Of a DNA stretch of 64,000 nt, positions 20,596 through 31,400 are shown piece by piece. The position numbers were made by a program, and so were the translations under genes. Position 1 is the stretch's first letter. The number at the start of each line of letters is the position of its first letter. Source of the stretch: Halomonas sp. McH1-25 (GTDB lineage: Bacteria; Pseudomonadota; Gammaproteobacteria; Pseudomonadales; Halomonadaceae); the NCBI RefSeq assembly GCF_022348165.1, contig NZ_JAKRFI010000010.1, forward strand, positions 89,280-153,279, written 5' to 3'. A model generated the notes under the pieces. The model made no database searches. It saw nothing but the letters and a program-made list of their open reading frames with translations, and was not told where the DNA came from.

Positions 20596-22041
20596 ATGCA
20601 TAAGACGCTCGTGATTCTTGTAGTCGGCCTTTCGCCCCGCCTGGTGGGCAAGTACACCCCAAATCTCTCGGCGCTGGCGGGCCAGGGAGGACTGAGGCCC
20701 TTGAACACGGTAACGCCTGCCGTGACATGCAGCGTTCAGTCCACCCTGGTTACCGGGCTGCCCCCTGCCGGGCATGGCGCAGTCGCCAACGGTTGGTATT
20801 TTCGTGATTTGTCCGAGGTCTGGCTGTGGCGGCAATCCAACCGACTGATCGCCGGCGAAAAGCTATGGGAGGCTGGCAAGAAACTGGATCCCTCGTTCAC
20901 CTGCGCCAAGCTCTTCTGGTGGTACAACATGTATTCCAGCGCCGACTGGAGTGCAACGCCACGGCCCATGTACCCGGCCAATGGCCGCAAGATTCCGGAC
21001 CACTACACCTACCCACCCGAGTTGCATGACGAACTCGATGACAAGCTTGGGCAGTTTCCGCTGTTCACGTTTTGGGGCCCTGTCGCCGATCTGACCTCGA
21101 GTCGCTGGATCGCCGATGCCACTCGGCACGTCATGGACACTCGCGACCCGACACTGACCCTCACCTACCTGCCCCACCTCGATTACAACCTGCAGCGCCT
21201 GGGTCCCGACCTCGACCATCCCGAACTTCAGCGCGACCTGCTGGACATCGATGCGTTGTGTGGCGAGCTGATCGATGACGCCCGACGCGATGGCCGGCGT
21301 GTGATTGTGGTATCGGAGTACGGCATCACGCCGGTCGACGAGGCGATCCACATCAATCGTGTCCTGCGCCGGGCCGGGTTGCTGGCCGTGCGCAACGAAC
21401 GGGGTCGCGAGCAACTCGATCCTGGAGCCTCGCAAGCCTTTGCCGTCGCCGACCACCAGGTTGCCCACGTCTACGTCCAGAACCCCGACCGGGTGGCCAG
21501 GGTCCGGGCGTTGCTGGAAGAGATCGACGGCATCGAGGCCGTCTGGGGCGAGACCGAAAAACGCGCCAATGGACTCGATCATCCCAATGCCGGCGAGTTG
21601 GTGGCGGTTTCCCAGGCGGATCGCTGGTTCAGTTACTACTACTGGCTGGACGATGCCCACGCTCCCGACTATGCCCGCACCGTGGACATTCACCGCAAGC
21701 CCGGTTACGACCCCGTCGAGCTGTTCTTCGACCCGAAGCTCCGTTGGCCCAAGCTGTCGGCGGGCTGGCGCGTAGCCAAGCGCAAGCTGGGCATGCGGCA
21801 ATTGCTCGACGTCATCTCCTTGAACGCCACCGCACTGGTCAAGGGCTCGCATGGGCGTGTTACCGATGATCCGGAAGATGGGCCGCTGGTGATTTCCTCG
21901 GAAGCGGCTCTGCTACCGGAGGGCCCGGTTGAAGCGACGCAATTCAAGGCGTTGACGCTCGCACATGTCTTCGAAGACACCACCCAAATGTCGGCGGCCG
22001 AAAATCCCGCCCTCCAGCCCGAACGGCCCCTTGCCAAGTGA
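20596..22041 (+). CDS. eboF: Alkaline phosphatase/nucleotide pyrophosphatase-superfamily protein, EboF-type
   Basis: A 481-residue member of the alkaline phosphatase superfamily, phosphodiesterase branch. The N-terminus TLVILVVGLSPRLVG is the first strand of the fold. The nucleophile region is VTPAVTCSVQSTLVTG, followed by PAGHGAVANGW. Later metal-ligand segments include LPHLDYNLQRLGPD, VVSEYGITPVDEAIH and ADHQVAHVY. No signal peptide is seen, so it should be cytoplasmic. The ATG at 20596 with AGGA upstream fits the family; an ATG at 20557 would add 13 residues without a ribosome site. It is transcribed opposite to the other ebo genes. The substrate is not known. Confidence 0.82.
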   Translation: MHKTLVILVVGLSPRLVGKYTPNLSALAGQGGLRPLNTVTPAVTCSVQSTLVTGLPPAGHGAVANGWYFRDLSEVWLWRQSNRLIAGEKLWEAGKKLDPSFTCAKLFWWYNMYSSADWSATPRPMYPANGRKIPDHYTYPPELHDELDDKLGQFPLFTFWGPVADLTSSRWIADATRHVMDTRDPTLTLTYLPHLDYNLQRLGPDLDHPELQRDLLDIDALCGELIDDARRDGRRVIVVSEYGITPVDEAIHINRVLRRAGLLAVRNERGREQLDPGASQAFAVADHQVAHVYVQNPDRVARVRALLEEIDGIEAVWGETEKRANGLDHPNAGELVAVSQADRWFSYYYWLDDAHAPDYARTVDIHRKPGYDPVELFFDPKLRWPKLSAGWRVAKRKLGMRQLLDVISLNATALVKGSHGRVTDDPEDGPLVISSEAALLPEGPVEATQFKALTLAHVFEDTTQMSAAENPALQPERPLAK

Positions 22042-22054
22042 CAGCCAAGTGACA
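22033..22054 (+). repeat. 11-base tandem duplication across the eboF stop codon
   Basis: GCCAAGTGACA occurs twice in immediate succession; the eboF TGA stop lies inside the first copy. It looks like a recent slippage duplication. Confidence 0.7.
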
Positions 22055-22055
22055 C

Positions 22056-22095
22056 GCCCTGCCGCCAGACCGCTGCATTGGTCCGACGGCAGGGC
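22056..22095. terminator. Bidirectional hairpin between eboF and eboC
   Basis: GCCCTGCCG and CGGCAGGGC are perfect 9-base arms, with an inner GACC/GGTC stem and an 8-base loop. It lies between convergent stop codons. No U-tract follows in either direction. Confidence 0.6.
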
Positions 22096-22111
22096 ATGGA
22101 TTGGTGGGCAC

Positions 22112-22990
22112 TCAAGTGCCTGAGACTAGCCGTTGCAAGCCTAGCGTGAGCCCGAATGCCGCGACCGCCAGCCAGGCCAGGCTATCCGCCCCCAGCGAGC
22201 CGATCAGGCCGGCATCGAACAGCGCGATCCCGGCAATCAGTCCGACCACGGCTCGAGATACGTCGCCGGCCTGGCGGCGAAAAAGCCAGCGCAGTGACCA
22301 GGCCATCCATAGCAGGTACAGCGCCAGCAAGATGGCCGTGGTCCAGTCCGTGACGCGCGTCGCGAGAATCACGCCGGGAACGGCCAGAACCGCCAGCGGC
22401 CACGCGGCCCCCATACGATCATAGGCCTCCTGACGGGCTGCGTAGGTCAGCCCGACGACATGACAGAACAGGCCCAGGGCAGCGATCAGTGTCCAGCCAG
22501 TGATTCCCCCTCCTGCCGCGAGCGCTGCCGTCACGTAGGTAAGCAGACGGCAGACGCCCATGATGACGGGTCCCAAGGCCGTGCGTTTGTGACACCAGTT
22601 GTACGCCACGATGGCCGCGATCAGCGCCATGCCGGAGAGCCCAGCGGCCGCTCCCAGCGTAAACAGCAGCAAAACGCCGCACCCGAGCATGACCGAGCCA
22701 CTGGCGGCCACTGTGGAACGCGTAACCTCCCCCATCGGAATCGGGCGGTCGGCACGCTCCCGCGCATCGATCGCCGCATCGAAGGCATCGTTGAGATACA
22801 TGCCACCGACATAGAACAGCGAAAGCGCCACCAGGACGAGCCACAGGCCCGATGTCGGCGCCATCCCCATCGACAGTAGCCAGCCTGCCAACCCATTCGT
22901 CCATACCGTCGGCAGATTGGAAATCCGCCCCAGCCGCAGCCAGAGTCGCCAATTCAAGCCAACCTCTCTGCCACCCAGCGCAGTTCGCAT
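22112..22990 (-). CDS. eboC: UbiA-like membrane protein EboC
   Basis: A 292-residue inner-membrane protein with about eight or nine helices, homologous to UbiA prenyltransferases. The first Asp-rich motif is present (NDAFDAAIDARERADRPIP). The second motif expected about 100 residues later is not evident, so the catalytic specificity may differ from true prenyl transfer. In the ebo model it could be the membrane component that passes a precursor across or into the membrane. The ATG is preceded by GAGGAGG at 7 bases and overlaps eboE by 37 bases. A TTG at 22957 with AGAGAGG upstream, overlapping the eboE stop by 4 bases, is a credible alternative start. Confidence 0.85.
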   Translation of the reverse strand: MRTALGGREVGLNWRLWLRLGRISNLPTVWTNGLAGWLLSMGMAPTSGLWLVLVALSLFYVGGMYLNDAFDAAIDARERADRPIPMGEVTRSTVAASGSVMLGCGVLLLFTLGAAAGLSGMALIAAIVAYNWCHKRTALGPVIMGVCRLLTYVTAALAAGGGITGWTLIAALGLFCHVVGLTYAARQEAYDRMGAAWPLAVLAVPGVILATRVTDWTTAILLALYLLWMAWSLRWLFRRQAGDVSRAVVGLIAGIALFDAGLIGSLGADSLAWLAVAAFGLTLGLQRLVSGT

Positions 22991-24121
22991 GCGATCGCCT
23001 CCTCAATCCGTTCGTGCTTCAACGCCTCGGGCAGGACATGCCAGGTATAGGTTTCGACTTCCAGATGCGAACAGATCGGCGACTGCCGGTGCAAATCGAG
23101 GATCTCGGCCAGAAAGGCTTGGGTCGTGCCGAATTCGCCCAGCGACTCGGCGAAAATCGGCACATGGTAATGAATGCGCCACTCCTCGCCATCGGCTCGA
23201 TGGCCCCGCGCCAATGCCTCGGGCAGATCGGCATAGCGGGTCACGCCCTGGCGGCCCTTTGCCACCACCTGGTGCAGGTAGGTAGGCTCGGCGAACGCCT
23301 CAAGTGCATGACGCGCCCTGGCATCGATCTCGGCGACACGCAGGGCCGCACTCAGTTGCAGCTTGTGAATGGGAATGCCGGCTTCGCGCAGCCTGGCAAT
23401 GCTGGCTTGTGGATCCTCGAATTCGACCGCGGCATGACAGACATCGTAACACAGGCCGAGATGCCGGGGCAGGACGATGGCTGCCTGACTCGAACTCACC
23501 CCCGCCAGTTCGGCAAAGCGGTGCAAGGCCGCCTCGGACAAGAGATAGTGCTGGAAGAACTCGATCGCCTCGTCGATAGTGGCCAGCAAACAGTAGGGTT
23601 CCGGCTCGATGGCGATAGCCACGCAAACGCCGGTGCGACGTTCGAGCCCGGCACAGTGCGCGGCCGCCTTCAACAGGTTATCGGCCATCGACGCCTCATT
23701 ACCGGGCCCCAACGGCTTGAAGGTGCCGGGGACCGTGCTCAGGCTGATGCGATCCCCAGCGGCTCCCAACTCCGCCATCAGCGCGGCCAACGCACAGGTG
23801 TATTCCAGACGCGCCGTATAGCGCCAGTCCGGTTGGTAGACGTCTTCCTTGACGCGCACTCCGTGGAACGTGCCATAGGGAAACCCGTTGACGGTGACGG
23901 CACGATAGCCCTGCGAGGCCAGGATGTCCTTCAGCTCGGCCCGCACGCGGCTGTCTTCGAGCGTGTGCATGGCCTGGGCGGACAAGCGCAGTCCGACCGC
24001 GAAAGGCTCGTCGGGCGACATCGTCTGCCGTACCGCCCTGACGGGCCCCAGCAACGCCTGGCGTACTTCCGGCCAGGTTTCGGCCGGATGAATATTGAGG
24101 CAATAGGTAAGATCGCCACGG

Positions 24122-24138
<17 letters not shown>
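22954..24138 (-). CDS. eboE: Metabolite traffic protein EboE (xylose-isomerase-like TIM barrel)
   Basis: A 394-residue TIM-barrel protein related to xylose isomerase-type sugar epimerases. LTYCLNIHPAETWPEV at the N-terminus is the typical EboE opening. Candidate metal ligands are the acidic EPEPYCLL, the CYDVCH segment and the HKLQLSAAL strand. The C-terminal SHLEVETYTWHVLPE segment is also family-like. The chosen ATG overlaps the end of eboD by 17 bases, indicating co-translation; an in-frame start 30 bases upstream is less likely. The reaction is unknown; isomerisation or epimerisation of a sugar-like intermediate is a fold-based guess. Confidence 0.85.
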
Positions 24139-25396
<1,258 letters not shown>

Positions 25397-25493
25397 GCTC
25401 GGGAGCCCTACGTTCGTTGTGTTTGTCGGCAAGCGTTCAGCGGCTTGCCAGGCGTGAGCGAGGAGCAGCCAGGCCGCCCCTCGCACGGCACGA

Positions 25494-28400
25494 TTACAGC
25501 AGGCTGTCGGCCGGATCTTCGTGACCGACCCCGGCCACCCCGACGTCATCGCTCATGGGCAACGTGTCATCGTTTGCGCTAGCGTCCACGCTCTCCTCCT
25601 CGGCAACCAGCCCCTCGAAGCCGACGAGCGACACCATCTGCAACGTGGGCGACGCTTGTGGCTCGATGAGCAGCGATTGCAGGTCCATCGATCCGCCATT
25701 GAAGGTCAGGCGCAACACCTGTTCCCCGGCCTGCAGATCGAGCGACATGGCTTCGGTCGAGACGTAGTTATTCCAATCCCCCGAGTTCGGTACGGCTAGC
25801 GGGGCAGGCTGGGCATAGAACGCGCCGTCCTGTTCCACCGATGCGCTGATCGAGCGTCCGTTGTGTGGCGTAGCCGTCACGAACGACAGGTTGTATGTGC
25901 CTGCCTGCTCGACCTCGATGGTGTACTCCACCCACTCGCCATCGGCGATCCAGCCAATGGCTTCACCGTCGTCGGTGATATCCACGCTGCCGTCACGGAA
26001 GTTCACGCCGCTCTGGACACTGTCGCTGTCCGAGTAGGCCTCGCCCGCCTCACCGCTGTCGAACAGGGCGGCATTCAGCGACAGGCCGTCGGCATCGACC
26101 AGCCAGGGCGTCTCCGTCTCGTTGAACGGCGTCTGGCCAACATCGCCCTGCTCGTCGCGCACCAGCGTCAGCGACTGGATATCCATCAGGTCCTGCGGTG
26201 TTTCGCCATTGAAGGTCAGGCGCAGCGTTTGCACACCGGCCTGCAACTCTAGCGCCAGTGCCTCGGTCGGTCCGGGATTGCCCCAGGAACCGGTATTCGG
26301 CACCGCGAGCGGCGACGAGGTGGTATAGAACGTGCCGTCTTGCTCGAGTGCGGCGGTGATGGTGACACCGTTCGTCGGCGTCGAGGCGACGAACGAGAGG
26401 TAGTAGACACCGGCCTGCTCGACGTCGATGGTGTATTCCACCCACTCGCCATCATCGACCCAGCCGATGGCCGAGCCATTGCCGACGATGTCGACACCGC
26501 CCTCACGATAGCCGCTACCCATCTGCTCGGCCTCGGTGTCGCTATAGGAGACCCCCTCCCCGCCGACATCGAAAGCCGAGGCCTGCAAGGTGATGCCGTC
26601 GTCGACCACCCAAGGCGTACCGGTGGCGTTGAATGGCGTCTGGCCATCGTCATCGGGTGCCCCGGCGACGGTCAGCGTGAAACCGCTCTCGACGCTGGCC
26701 TCGCCATCCGAGGCGGTGACCAGAATGTCGAAGCTACCCGCCACGCTGGGTATACCGCTGATGACGCCCGCCGATGTCATCGACAACCCGGCCGGCAGAC
26801 CGCTGACGGTATAGGTCAGTGCATCGCCGTCGGCATCGACGAAGGCATCCGCAGGGATGGTGAACGAGAAGGCCTGGTCCTCGGTCGCCGTCAGGTCGTC
26901 CAGGCCCGCATCGACGCTCGGCGCAGCATTGCCGGCAACCGGCGTGAGCTCGAACGAGGCCAGATCCTGCGAACCGCCGTTGAAGGTCAGCCGCACGACC
27001 TGAACCCCAGCCTCGAGCTCGACCTGTACGCTGTCGGTCTGCTGGAATGTGTTCCAGCCACCGGTATAGTCGACCGCCACCGGGGATGCCGTGGCATAAG
27101 TACCGTCGCCCTGCGCGAACGATGCGGTGACCGATCGCGCACTGCCTGCCTGCGAGCCCAGCGACGAGAGGAACGCCAGCTCGTAGGTTCCCGCCTGTGC
27201 GACATCGATGGTGTACTCCACCCATTCGCCATCGGCGATATAACCCAGCGCCTCGGTGCCGATGGAGATATCGACTCCCTCGTCGGCGCGGAACGATGCG
27301 CCCTGATGGTTAGCCGTGGTGTCGTTGTACGCGACCCCTTGACCGCCGTTGTCGTAGAGCTTGGCTTCCAGCGTCAGCCCGTTGCCATCGACCAGCCATG
27401 GAGTTTCGCTGGCGTTGTAGGCGCTCTGCACTTCCGGCTCCTCCGGCACGTCGCCGTCGAGGAAGTTGGGCACGCCATCGCCGTCGGCGTCGTCGTAGAT
27501 ATCGACGCGCCCGTTGCCGTCGGCGTCCTCGGCGCCACTCGGATCGTAGGTCTGGACGTTCTCGACCAGAAAGATGTTGTCGTTGTAGTCGTAGTTCACC
27601 CCCGCGTAGTCCTGGATCACGATGTAGGTGTTAGGAATCACGTTGCCGTCGGCATCCTTGGCCACATACACCCGGATCAGATGCCCGTCGTTCGCGTCCC
27701 AGTTGAGGTTGGTGCCTGGCGTGCCGATCTCGTCGATGGTGTCCTCGTAGAGGTTGGCATCGGGATCGGACCAGGAGATGTAGCCCTGTCGCCCGCTGAT
27801 CTCGGCGAAGAAACCGAATGGGGCATCCCGGTCGAGCGTCGTGGTGGTCAGGGCATCGCCGCCGTTGAGCGTGCGCGGCAGCAGCGTCTGTCCGTCCTGC
27901 TCGTCGTGGGCCAGGATCTCGTCGATGTCGCGGCTGTCGACGTCATGAATGAACAGCCGGGCGATATCCCCCTGGGTGTGGTAAGCCGCCAGTTGGGTGA
28001 TCTTGATCGGCGAGGCACCATCGGCCCGCTGGAAGTAAGGCGACAGGATTTCATCGCCATTGGCTTCCACCAGTCCGCCCTGGTTCATCTCGCCCTGGGC
28101 CACGTCGGTCGAGAACCCGAAGGCACTGACGATTTCCTGTACCGTCGGCTCCTGGCCATTCTCCGACTGTCCCTGGGCGATACCGGCCAGTTGGATGACC
28201 TTTTGCCCTTCGTCGCCATCGTTGGAATGGATGATCAGGGACGACTCGTAGAGCGTGCCATCGTTCGAGTCCTGCCCGATGAAGCGCACCGTCACATCGA
28301 GCGAGCCGCCCGGCGCGACCACCAGATCGGTACTGTCGCCGACGATCTCGAACAGCGCGGGATCGGCGATCTCGAGCTGACCGATCTCCAGGTCGGCGAA

Positions 28401-31400
28401 CCCGTCGTTGGTAATGGTGAACGTGACTTCGTCGTGCACCTCCTGGCTGCTGTTGGCCGGGTTCTCGATGCGGCTCATCACCAGGCGATCGTCCGACGGC
28501 ACGCCGTCCAGGTTGGTGATCGATATCTCGCCGCCGGATGCCGGTGCGATCCCCTCGATGACGAACATGTTGTCGTTGTAGTCGTAGTTGATGCCGGTGT
28601 AATCCATGATCCCCAGGTAGGTATTGGGAATCACGTTGCCATCGGCATCCAGCGCCTGGAACATGCGCACCGTGTAGCCGCGCTCGATGCCCTCGGCATC
28701 GTCGGGCACGTCGCCGCCTCCCGTCGGGTTGAGCGATGGGTCGGTGGATAGCCCGGCCACCTCGATGCCGAACATGCCATTGCCCAGCCAACTCTCCGGA
28801 ATCTGATCGCGGGTGAAGGTCGCCGTGGCGAATTGCCCGTTGCTCTTGATCGGCAGGAACGACTGGTTGTTGTCATCGGCATGGTTCGACAGCGTGATGT
28901 CCTGCCCCTTGTTCTCCGGATTGTGGATACCCAGGGTCGCCCCGCCATCGCCGTGGAATGCCGCCAGATGGGTGATCTTGGCCGACTCGAACCCTTCGGC
29001 GATCGTCCAGTAGCGAGACAGCACCTCGTCGTCGTTGACCGGCCGATAAAGGTCGTAGTCGTTGAGCACCGAGTTCTGCCCGCCTCCGATGGTGGTCAGG
29101 CCCTCGATCACGTTGCCGAAGCCGAACACCTCCCATACCTCGTTGACGTTGGGCTCCCAGCCGCCTTCGTCGCGCGCCTGCCAGAAGCCGGCCAGATGCA
29201 CCTCGGCGACCGGCGTATCGGCATCGTTGGTGACCAGGCGCAACACGCCTTCGAACACCCCGTCGCCGGCATCGTTGGTCGGCGGCGTATAGGCGTCGCG
29301 GTCGAACAGCACGTCGATCTCGATGGATTCTCCTGCCGCCAGAGTCAGCCCATCGAAGATGTCCGGGTCGGCGAGTTCGAACGGTCCATCGATATCCACA
29401 TCGATGACCGACAGCTCGTTGCTACCGGTATTGCTGATGACGACCGTCCCGCTCTCCTTGTAATCGCGATCGGGATTCGAGGCACTGTCGTTCTCCAGAT
29501 AGTTGAAGTGCAGACGGTCGGAGAAGTACGCCGCATCGCCGCTCTGGATCGCGATGTCCGCCTCGGGATCGCCCGGGGCCGGCGAGATATCCAGGTAATC
29601 GATATCGTCCGCACCGTCCGCGTCGGAAACCACGCGCAGGTGATAGGACACGCCTGCCGTGAGCTCGATGTAGGACGACGCTTCACCGGCATCGCCAACG
29701 CCCGGGAACGTCATCTCATCGATGGGCTGGCCGTTAAGTAGCAGCGTCAACTGGCCACCGTCGGAGGCACCAGGATTGGTCGCCAGGTCGAGCTGGTAGG
29801 CGCCGTCGGCCGCCACGGTGAAGTAGAAGTCCGCCGTGCGTTCGTTGACCGCCCTCGCCGAATCGCCACTCTCCAGTTCGATTCGGCCGCTACCGTCGAT
29901 GTCGGCATAGGTCGGCTCGAAATTGTCGCTCGGGGCGTCCGCGACACGCAGCAGGTCGACGTTCGGCCCGTTGGCATCCGGCGCCGTCACCGTGATGGTG
30001 TTGCTTCCGGCCTGCAGCGTCACCGTGGTGGTCTGGAAGTACCAGTCGTCCTCGGCCTCGTTGCTTTGACCGGGGAAGTTGACCACCTCGACGGCACTGC
30101 CATTGATGCTCAGGTCCAGGGGCCGATCCGCCTTGCTGGTCGCCAGGGCGTAACGGAATCCGATCTCGTAGGTACCGGCCTCGGCCACGTCGATGGTCCA
30201 GGTGATGGTCTGATCGCCGCTGCCGGTGAAGTCGACGAAGCCATCCCCCGAGGCATTGCGGTCGTCCTCGCTCGCCGTCACCGCCACAGCGCCGCCAAGG
30301 TCGGCACTCTCCGCCTCGTACTCGGTATAGCCCGGCGTGGTGTCTTCCGGTTCCTGGAGAATTTCCAGTTGGTCGATGTTCGGCCCGGTATTGGCGGTCG
30401 CCTGGAAGCGCACCGTGTTGAGACCGGAAACCAGGTCGGCCGGGATGTCCAGCGTCAGCCATTCGCTCCACGCATCGTCGCCGCTCACGCTAGCCGGCGG
30501 TGCGAAGGCGAAGATACCTACGCTGACGTTGTTGACGAAGACTTCCAGCGGACGCTCTGCCGTAGCGCCATTGGCATAGCGCACCCGGAGTACCGAATCG
30601 CCGGCCTGGGCACCGCTCAACTCGAAACTGAAGGTCAGGAAATCCGCGTTGGTGGCCCCGAAGTCGGCATAACCGCCCAGCACGCCGTCGGTATTATCGG
30701 CGTTACCGTCATTGCCATAGGCGCCCGGGCGCAGGCCATTGGGCAGACCGGCGGTGGTTTCGGGGTTGTCGGCATCGCGAATCTGAATTTCCGCCCCGTT
30801 GGCCTCGGCGATGATCGCTGCGGTGCCGTCATTGGGCGTATCGTCCTCGGCCTGGATGACCAGCAGCGATACCAGATCGTCTGCCGGCTCTTCGGGATCG
30901 ACCGGATCGGGATCGGTGATCACGCCACCCGGCGCCGGATCGAGACGCACGATCTGGCTCTGTCCGTTGTTGCGGTTCAACGTGAGCAGGTAGAGCTGGC
31001 CGGTGGCCGGGTTCTCGATGACATCCAGCGGATCGATGTAGGTGATCACGTTACCGTTGACGTCGCGCAGCACGTCGTCACCGACGATGTTGCCGTTGGC
31101 GTCCAGCGTGATCGAGCGGATGTCGTCGCCACCGGAGTACTCAGTGAACAGCACGTTGCCCTGCAGGTTGCCGCCGAACACATCGCTGGTGTACTCGGTC
31201 GCGCCGTTGGGTGAGCGATTCTCGCCCAGCGAGTAGGCACCCTCGAGATCGTAGGTGGCCTCGGGGTCGGTGCCGGCCGGGTAGTCGCCGACCTGATTCG
31301 GATCACTGCCCGAGGTCGGGTTGCCGCCATTGAGGATGTACTCGTCGCGCAGCGGGTTGGGATGACCGTAGTAACCGTCCTCCTCGACCTTGAACAGGTA

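Noticed and set aside
26340..28751. Long open frame on the plus strand (about 800 codons) inside the giant gene
   Set aside because: It is antisense to clearly domain-rich coding sequence and shows no recognisable domain; GC-rich DNA often leaves such frames open. The same holds for frames near 28.8-29.7, 32.9-34.2, 34.4-35.6 and 36.5-37.8 kb.
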